NCBI GenBank assembly: GCA_033439795.1
Contig: JAUTDP010000014.1
Coordinates: 186,001-250,000 of the forward strand
Direction of reading: 5' to 3'
Source: Sordaria brevicollis
Taxonomy: Eukaryota > Ascomycota > Sordariomycetes > Sordariales > Sordariaceae
Length of the DNA: 64,000 bases
The notes under the pieces: model-generated
The model's input: only the letters and a program-made list of their open reading frames with translations
What the model was told of the DNA's origin: nothing
Database searches by the model: none
Shown here: positions 33,984-44,688 of the stretch, piece by piece
How the letters are laid out: the number at the start of each line of letters is the position of its first letter
How positions within the stretch are numbered: the stretch's first letter is position 1
Position numbers and translations under genes: made by a program

Positions 33984-35529
33984 TTCGAGAGTTCGGATAT
34001 CTGAATAGACTGAGTGTTAAGTGACGTGAAGTGGTAATCTGTGGCAAGGAAATAGCGGATGAAAGAAGCAGTGAGTCCTCACAGCGAACTCCGGCTTAAT
34101 ATAAGAGACAAAAAAAAAAAATAAAAAAATGAAAAACGAGACGTTTCAATAAGTGGACGCAGTTTGAAAGAACCCGCTGGTACTTTTGAGCTTTAGTTAT
34201 TGGTACTACCCTCATCACTCCTGATTCGGCCCATGACAAAGGAGTGTTTGTTCGTCTTAAAACCGTACTGTCAAAAGGCTGAGCTTGCGGGTATCCCAGC
34301 CGTGATATATGCCGGTGACACAGGGCACACATGATCCCATGTTTGTAGAGCAAGGGCTGTTCGTTGTTGCAACTTGCAAGTACCATAGATTGTAGACAGC
34401 ATATTCAATTTGGATGGTCTTTACCTGGGCATCGGATGAATTCCCGTTGAACGCTTCCAATGTTTGGTTGTCCCTGGAGTAATGCTCGGACCTTAATTCC
34501 TTCAAGCTGCTTGCGTCATTTTTGTGCAGGTACCACTGTCCTGTCAAACAACCTGAGTCTGCTGGGTCATGCCTTCCCGGGATTTTTGACACTTCATCAC
34601 AACATTAAGAAGGGAGGGACCACTGGACCAGCTTTCTTACAGCTTGAGGTCAAGCAGCAGATGTTGGGTTGCGTGGGCTGATTGGGGCTGTTGCTGGAAT
34701 GCCGACGCGGAATACCTTGTTGGCCCTCTGTCTTTCGTTACCCGTACTGTACCTTTGTTTTCTCTCTGTTGGTTGCAATTGGTTTTAATCATGTTATGAC
34801 ATCGCCCTGGAGTTCACAACCTCTCTACTACAAGGCGAGCCTCGTGTGCCGCAGCGGCTATGTTCGTCCAGATGTTTTTTTTTAAACAAAACCACAAAAG
34901 AATAGACGATGAAGGAAATAAAGAAGGGATTCGGACACAGGGAGGCAAAAAAAGAGCACAAAAAACATACAACACCAGGGATTTGCTGGTCGTCACCGAC
35001 CCAACTACTAGTCTGGCCCTCACTGGCTTATCTATGGGAGAGCGGACGGGATCCCGAGTTTTCCAGTGGGTATGGTCGTATGTGATTATCATTACTAACG
35101 AGATACTTATTAATTGAGAATTACCAGGTATTGGTTTCTGGGAGTTGGTAACTTATTGCCACCTTTGGCGTTGACCAACGACCTGGGGCTGGACACACAG
35201 AGGGTTTTTCTTTTTTATAATTAAGTATAAGCCTCTCGTATGTTGGAAGACATCTGCCTCTGCTCTTGAAAGGAGTAACATAAATTGCAGCACGAAATCA
35301 CTTACATACATTCATGTGAATAGTGGTAGATAGATCTGTTGCGTGTGAGTGATTCCGGTTCTTCATATCCATTCTTCTTGGCCTTGGTCAAGCTGGGAGC
35401 AAGATGGCATCTTGGAAAATACTTAGATCGATTCTAACATCATATGTCTTTAGCTGGCAGTGACAATAATATGACTGACTAACTTATTCGCTAAAACTTT
35501 GGGCGTCTTTTTGACAGACTGTCTAGAAT
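33984..35529. other. Intergenic with A-rich tracts
   Basis: No gene I can support. A minus-strand frame at 34257-34592 is coding-like (Cys-containing, no repeats) but has only a GTG start and a stop just upstream, so it may be a relic exon. Poly-A tracts occur at 34111-34130 and 34876-34960. Confidence 0.45.
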
Positions 35530-35853
35530 TTAGGTTTGCAACCGGAAGCGGTCGCCATTATGCCCATCATCAAACTTCAGCACAATAGATGCCAAAAAGT
35601 CTCCAGCCACTACTCCACCCTCAGATACTAGAAAACCAACAGAAACATGATTACCGGGTAAGTGTATCTTCGATATCTCGTCCGAGTATTTGTCCGAGAG
35701 ATGCCAGAGGACAAGAGCAAGTAAGGTCCTCAGCCAAATCCATACAGGAACTCCCACACACTCGTTAGGATTCTCTTGCGGATACCATATAACAGGTTCA
35801 GATACAACAAGCCGAGGCTTCGATGCCATGAAAGCCATGCAAGGCATCTGCAA
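35530..35853 (-). CDS. Possible small hypothetical ORF (107 codons)
   Basis: An open minus-strand frame just downstream of the 318-codon frame that follows the RBR gene. The translation is coding-like in composition (segments VWIWLRTLLALVLWHLSDKYSDEI and VSVGFLVSEGGVVAGDFLA) but no family is recognised. It might be a separate gene, a terminal exon of the upstream unit, or chance. Confidence 0.25.
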   Translation of the reverse strand: MQMPCMAFMASKPRLVVSEPVIWYPQENPNECVGVPVWIWLRTLLALVLWHLSDKYSDEISKIHLPGNHVSVGFLVSEGGVVAGDFLASIVLKFDDGHNGDRFRLQT

Positions 35854-35926
35854 TCATATCTCCTCAACCCGATGAGTGCCTCGCACTATACAACAGGCTG
35901 GTAGGCGTTGCTCCCCACCCTATATT

Positions 35927-36883
35927 TCACGGTTGTGGTACGCCTCCCGCAGCCGCTTCCGCTGCTGCAACTGCGGCATCCTCGGCTCGGCGGATGTCAA
36001 AGTTTATAAACTGTAACAATGTCCTGTTGCGCCTGATGAGGGCCATCACAGCATCATTTACCCACCACTCTAGCTGATCCCGTCCGAGAATGTGCTCCGG
36101 AATGTTGGTCGCGGGTTCCAGCCGCCATGGTGCGTCGTGAAACATGGGCCGAAGTAGGGTCAGCATAGTTTCCCAGCCTGGGGCAGTACGAGGGGGCTCT
36201 AACGCCACCAAGTTCACGAGATCATGGACCGTCCCTTCTCGTGGAAGTGCAGGTTGAGGGGACTGAGGAGCCCTTGGAGGGCGATCCAGTAAGAGATTGC
36301 CGGGAGAACCAAAAACGGGGTGGTCAAAATTTCCATCTGCTACCCCTCGCAGAAACTCTTCGTTTCTTCGGGGAAAGAAATAATGATGACGAGGAGTCGG
36401 CGGAGGAGGGGCCCAGAAAGGACCGTGCGAATCATTAGCATCGCGTGGTTCGGGAACCGGATCTTGGGGCAAAATAATGAATGCGCCGTCCCAAATAATG
36501 TCATCCATCAGAAATACTGCATCTTCCGGTATGCGACTAGTTGGGAAAACTGGCGGAATATCGTGGTCAGCCACCCAATGAAACCAAGCCGGAGGTCGCT
36601 GTGGGCCAAAGAAGATCGCTTCACTATTTTCTTCTTGCAGCATTTCACTCTCTTCAAGGATATCTGCCCACACTTCCACGAGAATTTCAGAATACTCCTC
36701 CTCAAGATCATTCCCCAGAGCTGTGTCGGGCCCAGGAGGGGGCGGGTAAGGATGACCAGTCCTGCGCGTCCATTCATGGGCAATGAAGGCGGCCCATGTA
36801 TCTCCGGGGGCAAGTATCATGGCACTGAAGCGGTGGAGAGTAATTTCATAATCATGAGGCCCAGGTCCGTTAAGCAGGAGTAC
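35927..36883 (-). CDS. 318-codon open frame continuing the RBR gene beyond its stop codon
   Basis: This frame follows the RBR ligase TAG (36886-36884) in the same reading frame with no further stop until 35927. The first ATG is at 36820; the 21 codons between the TAG and that ATG are also open. Translation is acidic and Pro-rich with coding-like segments (EEYSEILVEVWADILEESE, HDIPPVFPTSRIPEDAVFLMDDIIWDG) and an Ala-rich end. No domain is recognised. It is either the lost C-terminal part of the RBR protein, a readthrough extension, or an independent gene only about 60 bp from its neighbour, which would be very tight for this region. Confidence 0.5.
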   Translation of the reverse strand, partial: VLLLNGPGPHDYEITLHRFSAMILAPGDTWAAFIAHEWTRRTGHPYPPPPGPDTALGNDLEEEYSEILVEVWADILEESEMLQEENSEAIFFGPQRPPAWFHWVADHDIPPVFPTSRIPEDAVFLMDDIIWDGAFIILPQDPVPEPRDANDSHGPFWAPPPPTPRHHYFFPRRNEEFLRGVADGNFDHPVFGSPGNLLLDRPPRAPQSPQPALPREGTVHDLVNLVALEPPRTAPGWETMLTLLRPMFHDAPWRLEPATNIPEHILGRDQLEWWVNDAVMALIRRNRTLLQFINFDIRRAEDAAVAAAEAAAGGVPQP

Positions 36884-39066
36884 CTAAGCCCGCTCTCTCC
36901 GTGCTGCCCTCATATCTCGCGCAAACAACCCGAGGTCATGCATAGGATCGCGACCGTTGCCGTTACCGTTTGCGACATGATCCGCAATGCCGGCAACACC
37001 CGCAAACATTCCATGTTCTGGTTCCTGCAACCAAGGAAACAACTCCTGGTGGAGATGGTTATGATTGTGTCCTATAGGCTCCGGACCTGGTTCGTTGACT
37101 CCGACCCCCATATTCTGTCGGGCAGCCCTGCCACGAACGACTCGGAGGCGGTTTCTGAGAAACTGTGGAGGGAATAGACCGTGGGCGACTTCGAATACCC
37201 TGCGGGGATCGGCGTTCGCATTCTGAGGGTCTATCAGGTCGACGAAGGGGTCTCGCTCCGTACACTCCGGGTTATGACGACAGTAAAGAAAACCATGCTC
37301 GTTCCTTTGGAATGGAGCAAGGCAGATATAGCACCATTCGTGAGAACAGATACCTGTCAGAAATCGCCGTCAGTAACTGGTCGTCTGGAGGAATAGGCAT
37401 GGCAAACAAGCCCAAGCTTACACGTTATGTGATTGCAGCCAGAAAACTTGTGGACGGCCTTGTTGCAAGATGGGCACTTCTTGCTGGACTTTGTGATCTC
37501 TGCCTCGGATGCTTTTTCGTCTCTCTTCTTTTGGGTGTTACGCTTATCATACTCTTCGCATGTTTCGCCGGAGTGCCAGGGTACGTCGTGCTTGATGCAG
37601 TGTGAAGCCCTACATGCCTTGCATTTGAAGCGTACGCATTTGACGTCGTCTATCTGGCCGGAGTTACATTTGGCCGACTTGCACCATCGAAAATTGGGAA
37701 TATTACCGAGAGCTGCGCGGGTCGCCAATTCATCGTACCGTTTGAAAACGCTCCTAGGTGCGTTTCTCCTCACGTACGCGAACTCGAGAGGTTTGGGACA
37801 CTCTGGACACTTAATCCGATCCCACATCTTGGTCTCCAGCTCAGAGGTGATCCAATGTCCTAAGCAAGCGTTGCAAACTGTTGGCTTGTGATTGCAACCA
37901 GGTGTGATTTTGTAAGCCATGAGGCTCAGGTTCTTGCTGTCGAGACAGACGCTGCAGGTGTCGTCGGGTAGGAGCCAGGCTTCCTCGGTCGAGAAGATTT
38001 TAGCTGCCTGATTAGGAAGTTCAAGCTCATACGTCTTTCCCCAACACACTCGTGTAGTCTTACTGACACGGATGCCGTGGAGCGTCAGAATGAGCTCCGA
38101 CCAGTGGGAGTTGAAGCCAGTCTTCCCCCGTGAGCGAACATTTCGAAAGAGACGAGTATCAAGGTGATGCTGCCAGCGCCTTACACTCATGCCGTCGAAG
38201 AAATAATGTGCCTCGGGGTGGTAGACGTAGCGCCTCCCAAGACCGTTGATCACCGCATACGCATTCGTCTTTGCAATGTGATAACTAATCCAACAACAAA
38301 GCCAGTGCTGCTTGACTTCAGAGACCACCCAACTGTCTCCCTGCAACTGACCAGGTCGTGTTCCGCCTCGAGCCACCAGCAACACCCTGTCCGGATCGGG
38401 GATGTCCATAAATGTTGCAATTTTGCGTCTCAGCTCGCCTACCGTGGCGCCTGTATCGATTGCCTGGACAAGTTGAGTCGCAAGCTCTGGAGAAATTGGC
38501 TGGTTTTTCGCATCCGCGTACTGGCTGAACTTCCACTGGTCAGCCTCGGCTGCAGACCTGGACATACGGTACCAGATCTTGGAAGAGGCAGAAGGGCGAA
38601 GTAGATCCTCGGGATTGAGCAGCTTGCCGTCCACGTAGAAAGCGAAGTGAGCAGCCGTGGCGATGGGATGGCCCTTGTCTTGATAACGACGGCGGATAAG
38701 GTGTTCCAGCTTAGCGACAGCAGAGTTTGATTGAAGGCTGAACTTCATGTTGGGTTGCCGGTCGTCCAAAGGCTTCAACTCGACGTCCACAGTCGGCACT
38801 GGTGGTGGCGCCCGGCCGCGACGTAGGTGTGAGTGTCGTTCATGATCTGATGTTAGGCGATCTCGGTCGGTCTCGACAGGACGGCGCTTATGGCGAGGGG
38901 AAAGGCGCAAGCCAAACAGAGGCAAGAAAAGGCCGGTATGGCGTGACTCTCTGCTGGTATTTCCGCCCCCGCCGTTAGAGTTTGATGTAATGCTGTTGTT
39001 GATGCTGCTTTCTGGAGGTTTCGAACCCCGTTTTGAATCCTTACTAGGCGCCATGATGAACCACAA
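36884..39066 (-). CDS. RBR (RING-IBR-RING) E3 ubiquitin ligase with N-terminal ubiquitin-like regions
   Basis: Exons 39066-37422 and 37353-36884 (704 aa from the first ATG; ATG at 39054, four residues in, is equally good). The 68-nt intron (GTAAGC...CTGACAG) joins in phase and completes RING2. Residues 104-165 and about 190-260 resemble ubiquitin-like folds. RING1 spans 371-423 (CSVC...CPEC), the IBR about 461-503 and RING2 begins CPSCNKAVHKFSGCNHITC and continues ICSHEWCYICL. By analogy with HHARI/parkin, Cys549 of HITC is the ubiquitin-thioester cysteine; its codon is split T|GT by the intron. The tail has Asn/Gly/His-rich segments and ends RRERA. See the following open frame for a possible extension. 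Confidence 0.92.
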
Positions 39067-39604
39067 CTCCTTGAGACGGCTGTAAACTTGTTTCCATCAC
39101 AGCTGCTGTACCCTTTGAAGACCCCTTGTGTTGAGAGGAATGTAAGCGGCGGCGATTCTTTGTCAGCCGATGAATCTGAGGTTTCACGAAGAGGACTGGT
39201 GGGTTAGGGAATGCGGGTGAGAGAAGCAGCGCGCCCCAAGGGAAACTCGGGCACTGGCTGGCGCGACGAGTGAATGGAGGTGAGGGCAAAGTCCAAATGA
39301 GAATTCAGAGGGGCGTGGAACACGCATTTTGGACCTCGAATCAACTTGGCACCGTGGACTTGGGATGAGAGATGGCGAGGCGAAGATTGGAATTCGGAAG
39401 GACGTTGGAACCGAACCGAAAGATGCCCGGCACCGCTTGCTGGCCTAAGTTGCAAGTAGCTGCCCTGAGTAAAATGCAAGCTTGGTTCTTTTGCAATGGA
39501 AGGCATGAAGTAGGGCAGACACAAGCACCTTTCCACTTTGTTCTCCCAGTGCCAGTCCAAACGTTCCAAACCAATGGCAGTTGCCGCAAAGTGTGCGACT
39601 GGTG

Positions 39605-39651
39605 TACCGTATAATTTCGGGCCATTCAGATTCCAGGTCAGACCGATACAG
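39605..39651 (+). repeat. 47-bp inverted repeat, left arm
   Basis: Runs from TACCGTATAATTTCGGGCC to CAGACCGATACAG and is exactly the reverse complement of 39901-39947. The 249-bp spacer shows no further pairing that I can see. Confidence 0.93.
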
Positions 39652-39900
39652 ACCGGCCCCAGTTGGAAAGGAGTGTCAGTTTCTGCCCGCTGCACAAGCA
39701 AAACGCCGCTTTCTGCCATGTAAATGCTAGTAAAAACAGTAGACGTACAATGTTCTTATCCGGCGCCCTATAAAAAGGCCTGTTCTTTAGCTCTGGCTTT
39801 CTTTGGTTTGGTGGGGGGATTGTTAAGGCAATCCATGAGCCAGCATATATAGATGCAAGTATATGCTAACTAAGCCAATTTCTACTGCTAGGTTGGCGGG

Positions 39901-39947
39901 CTGTATCGGTCTGACCTGGAATCTGAATGGCCCGAAATTATACGGTA
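39901..39947 (-). repeat. 47-bp inverted repeat, right arm
   Basis: Perfect reverse complement of 39605-39651; similarity stops abruptly on both sides. The arms could form a hairpin stem in RNA or DNA. Confidence 0.93.
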
Positions 39948-41097
39948 TCATGAGTGGTTGCCACCAAGGCAGGAGCGACTGGCGACTACACACCTTCAGC
40001 AACTGCCAACCCACACCACCGCAAATGGCAAGAGTGCAAGACTTACAGCATATTATCGGCTGGCCAATGAGAGTTGCAGGATGCGCTTTCCCCTTTGGCG
40101 TTGGCCAGTGGCATCACCACAGCCAATCGATCCACGCCAAACGGCTTTGACCTCAGTGGAGGAGAGAGTGAGAGACTGCCGCCCTGATTATCGTGTCGAA
40201 TGAAGTTCGACGCACCCCACTACTCACCACCACTCAGGTCACCACCGCTTCGACGACACCATCACCGACCCGATCGTGTTCTTCGAGTTATCTTGGGCAT
40301 CTACACTCAAAAACAAGTCAGGCATCCGCTCGCCAAGATTCGACCATGCGCAAACCGAAGCGAGGGTTGGGTATCTTTAATCTGTTGTCCAACCTTCAAT
40401 ACCTCTCTTGAATACAGTAACTGCTCTAGGGTTGAACAATGCTGTTCCCAGCAGTGAAATGGCACCTATCACATATGGTTGATCATTGAGCAGCATCCAG
40501 AAAGTTATACGGCATCCATCCGAGATGTTCGAGATGAATTCTTTGGTACGTATGTCCAAATTGGTTGACAATCCAGGAGTTGATGGTCATTGGTCGCCCT
40601 GGCTCTTGAGCATCTGCAAATGGTGTGCCTTCATGTACGGTGCCTGTCAATCCGGGATCGGGATGTCAAAGTCAGGAACAGGAACAGGAACACGACGCAA
40701 CATATGTGGTTGACGATACCCATGAAGCGGACATACAAAAGATCACCAACTAGGTATAGCAGTACACCCGTTAGGGCCTAAACCCACGTTGATGTCAACA
40801 CCCTTGTTCCAACGTCTTGTCTACGTAAGACCTCGTTCTTTCAGCTTATATCGATTGTTCCACGAGCAAGCTCCCATCTAAAGAATAAACACCCATGTCT
40901 TTCTATAACTAAACATATCTATATACCGTCTACTAACTATACTCTGAAGTCAAGTCTCTCCCGTCATCTTGTGCTTTGTAGTCAAGCTTCAGTCCCGATC
41001 CTTGCCCAGTCTTCAAGGCGAACCATCCAGACCCAAGGATATCGTGTCAGGCATTTCCTCATCAGCTCATCAACATCAGGGAGAGCCACAAAATGCA

Positions 41098-42983
41098 CTA
41101 TTCCATCTCATCCATACCGTCAGGCATTTGTTCGGGAACGGCGGGCGGATTATTTTCCCTATGCCTATCAATAGCGGTGTTCATGAACAAAGGGTACCTG
41201 TCCATCCAGATCACCTCATTACCTACATTGATCTGTGGATCGCGGAATCCAGACGGGCGTCTCTCGACGGTACTGACCCACGGGACAAATCTCGCCAGAG
41301 GATCAGCATGAGCGCCAAACAACGACTCGTGCGCATCTACCAGAAACACCTTTCCACCAGGTCTCACAGCCTTCCTGAACTCGTACATCCAGTTGACTTC
41401 AGCCCATCTCATGGGATTGGCGACGGGCGGGGCGACGTCTTGCACTTCGGCCAGGTCTCTCTCCCCCGGCCACAAAGGAAAATCGGTTCTGAGGCCGGCA
41501 ATGACGAGCCGTTGTAGCTTCTTTCCCTCGAGCCTTTGGGCCAAGCCCAGCACTTCTCTCACGTAGAGGGCTTGGTCTTGGAAGTCATTCCGTACAATAT
41601 TGGTCAAGTCGAGATAGAGCGTCTCGAGAGCGGTCATGGCCTGATAGTCGACATACAGCGGCACATTGCACTCCATCCTCACTCGAGTCCTGATCGCGCT
41701 CTGGGTTTGTGCCCATACGGAAAATGGCTGCGGCCCGTCATCGTGAGGATGAGGATGTCCGAAACGTTCACTGACGTCGTGTGCAGCCCCATGTCGGAAA
41801 ACCGAATAGGCGTTGATCATGAGATGTCGGATATGCTTGTATTCATACGGCAACGTGTCCTGGCCGGGAGGTTCCGGAGCATAATGTTTTTTCACCCCGG
41901 AGAACGGCGCCATATAGACGGCCGACTGAGAAGCACTGGGCGGCGGCCTACCCGTGGTCTCCCGGAATCCCCCGTTCGGGTCAAACCGATCCATCCACCT
42001 GGGGATGAAAGGCAAGAGGTCAAGCGTCTCATCCCCCCAGGTGAGCACCCCCTCTTGTGCGGAGATGATCCGCGTCGCCAGTCCCTTGACGCCGAGGGCG
42101 CCGAGCCACTTCACCGGCCGTTGCTGCAACCGGACGAGCTTGTCCCCTTGACTCGCTCTCCACGTCTTTACATCTTTGATAAACTTCCTCCCACGTTCCG
42201 TAGGCCTGAGGCTATTCAGGTAGCCATTCCACCCGGTAGTGTTTGGGCAGATTTCTCTCAGGCGGCCGATCCCCTCCTGCGGCCATCCCCTCACTTCCCT
42301 TCTCTTCTGCTGCTGCGTCATCTTATAACCCTTCCCCTTCCTCAGCCTGCCCCCCACCTTCCCATCCCTCTAATCTCTCGCGGGCCGGGCGCCACTTTGT
42401 CGTCTTGAAAAGGATTTTCCTTGCCGGGATACTCATAATCCCACGGCGCCACGTCCTCCTCGAACATGCTGTACCGGAACGGCCCGCACCCGCACTCTCG
42501 GCACTCGCTGTTGTCGTACGCGTGCTTTGCCCCGGTGGCGGGGGGAGCGCCGGCGGCGCCGGCCTCGTCAGGGTCGTAGAGTGGACAGTGCACCTTCCTC
42601 ATCGAGTGGCCCGCCCAGTACGTCTTGACCTCTCCCATGTACGGGATGGCGATGGACTCCGGCTGCCCCCCCTCCTCTACCGGCTCCTCCTCCATGAATT
42701 CCGGCCACTCGTCCAGTGCCTGCGCTTCCTCGCTTGGCGCGTACTCGTCCACTCTCAGCTTTCTTAGGATCGCGTCTTGTAGGGGAAGTTCTCGGTCGTT
42801 GTGGCAGATCTGCCATTGGGAGCAGAGCAAGGAGAAAGCGCAGTGAGGCCTGCATCTCAGGCCTTCGAGCACAACCTCCGTCATGATTTCATGCGGCAGT
42901 CTAGGTTCTTCTGCTGCTGCTCGTTGTCTCTGGGCGGCCGGCTGGCCGGGAGCCGACCCTTGGGCCTTTCTTTTAGGCGGCAT
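41098..42983 (-). pseudogene. Two-ORF gene, probably one coding unit broken by a -1 frame change in a G6 run
   Basis: ORF 1 (42983-42342, 213 codons) starts MPPKRKAQG, contains an F-box-like N-terminal helix region (LPHEIMTEVV) and a cluster CRECGCG. ORF 2 is open from a GTG at 42357 (first ATG 42321) to 41098, about 407-419 codons, with coding-like sequence (YLNSLRPTERGRKFIKDVKTW; PGGKVFLVDAHESLFG). The frames overlap at a run of six G on the coding strand (42355-42350); adding one G would make a single frame of about 630 codons. No ordinary intron with usable donor and acceptor restores the frame. Options are a real frameshift, a sequence error, or programmed slippage. Function not recognised. 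Confidence 0.55.
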
Positions 42984-43894
42984 AATTGGTTCCGAGTCTA
43001 ATGATTGTTGTTTGAACGTTGTTCTAAAGGTGTATGTTACTGACTAAAGGATCGCAACAAAACAAATAAGGGAAAACTGACGTGTCGTGAACAGCCATGT
43101 TGTGTTGCCAACCGGTTTCTTTAAATGCAACCAACATTTCTACTAAGCAAGATCTTGTCCGTCGAAGTTCTTTCAGCAACATCTCGAGGTCGACAAGGGG
43201 CTGTCAAGAATAGGTTGCCGACAAGAATGTTTATTGTTACAATTCCATTGTTCCGAGGCGGGAAGTCCTTATTTCTGAAAGACATTGTCCTGTCCCGAAA
43301 GGTTCATTAGCAAGAGTCAAAGCAGACACATGGGTGTATAGAGAAAGAATTGACGGACAAAGAAAGCCAAGGAAAACTGAGCGACATACCTAAATATATC
43401 CCACACGTTCAGCTTTATATCATGGCATTCACGATGAGGATAAGACAAAGGGTAGAGGGGCACAACTATGAATTAAGATAAAGGGTATTTGACTGTCTCT
43501 CATCCTCAAACCAAACGGGCACCAAACCACGCACGTACAAGTCCCCTCATGTACTTTCCTGCCACCAAAATTATGCGTTAAATTGCCCATTTCTGCCGTC
43601 AACCACACCTGACCTCCCCCCTCATCAAGCGGTATGAGTACGTATTAATGCTTCCCTTCAGCTTGTTGCCTTGTGTCCAAGGTTGGATGCTGCCGCCGCG
43701 ATGTATGCCTGATCATCTGGTCGGTCCCCGGCCGGACCAAATAAGCCTTCCTAAAGGATCCATCTGAATGGAATGTAATACAAAGAACTGAAAATAACCG
43801 TCAACGCCGTCGCATCTAAAGCAAACCTGAAAGTAAACTTTTGGAAAGCAACGAGGTAGTAAACGTCCGTCATTCCTTCATGAGCAGCACGCGC
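42984..43894. other. Intergenic
   Basis: Between the 5' end of the two-ORF gene and the 3' end of the GPI-protein gene; nothing recognisable beyond one unsupported 61-codon ORF. Confidence 0.55.
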
Positions 43895-44688
43895 TTAGAG
43901 AAGGGCAGCAGCGAAGACACCAGCAGCGACAGCAGCAACGCCGTTGCCGAGGAAGGCAGCAGCGTTGGTGGGAGCAGCAAAGCTTTCGCTGGAGGTGGTC
44001 GCGGGAGCGGCGGCGGCGGAAGACTCCTCGGCGGCAGCGCCCTTGGTCTCAGTGGGCTTGGCAGCGGTAGTGGAGGGAGCGGCGGAGGAGGTGGTCTTGA
44101 CAGTCTCGGCCTTGTTGGGGTCCTGGGTACCGCACTTATCGAAGATGTCCTCCTTGCACTTGTCCTGGCCCCTGGCGTCGTCGGCGTGCTGGTCGATGCA
44201 AGTAGAGTAGGCAGTCAGGCACATGAACTGTACAATGGCGCATTAGTAACATTGCTTCAATGGCAAAAGATCGTCGGAGACCTACGGTAGGGACAGTCTG
44301 GGTGAACTTCTCAAGATCCGGGGTATCGCCGGAGGTGCAAGTGCACTGGTAATCCAGGGTCTTCTATAAAGAGGGAACAAGCTGTGGTCAGCAACGCTTT
44401 TTTAGACGGTACTCCAGATGGTGGAAACATACAAAGTCGCACTCGTTGGTCTTGACAAGCTTGTTGCAAAGGATCTTGCAGGTGTTGTACTGGGCAACAC
44501 ACCACTGGTCTAATGGTAGGGTCATGTTAGTATATCAAGAAGCGACGCGGATTCCATGACTGATGTGACATACTCCTCTCGGCCTCGGGGACGGAACCAA
44601 CGGGGACGGTGAGGTTGCTGTCGGACGACTGGGCGGCAACGGCAGCGGTGAGCGCAGAGAGCGCGACGAAGATGATGTTCTGACGCAT
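43895..44688 (-). CDS. GPI-anchored cysteine-rich cell wall protein (DUF7707-like)
   Basis: Four exons on the minus strand: 44688-44574, 44509-44433, 44363-44286 and 44227-43895, 200 aa. Donors are GTATGT, GTATGT and GTAGGT; acceptors ATTAG, TATAG and TACAG, with TACTAAC and TACTAAT branch sites; all phases agree. A signal peptide (MRQNIIFVALSALTAAVAA) is followed by a Cys pattern WCxxQxxTCxxLC...NECDF..TLDYQCTCxSGxTPDLEKFTQTVPTFMC..YSTC, typical of small secreted fungal wall proteins annotated as DUF7707. A Ser/Thr/Ala-rich linker leads to a C-terminal GPI signal (AAPTNAAAFLGNGVAAVAAG...). Expected at the plasma membrane or wall; molecular role unknown. Confidence 0.88.

Larger units (their letters stand above)
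39067..41097. other. Intergenic with a perfect 47-bp inverted repeat
   Basis: No gene supported. ORFs to 171 codons are overlapping shadows on both strands. The stretch holds the inverted repeat at 39605-39651/39901-39947 described separately. Confidence 0.5.

Noticed and set aside
39204..39719. 171-codon minus-strand ORF
   Set aside because: Includes the 47-bp inverted repeat arm and has no coding character beyond it.
40900..41520. Plus-strand ORFs over the two-ORF gene
   Set aside because: Antisense shadows of a longer coding-like minus frame.
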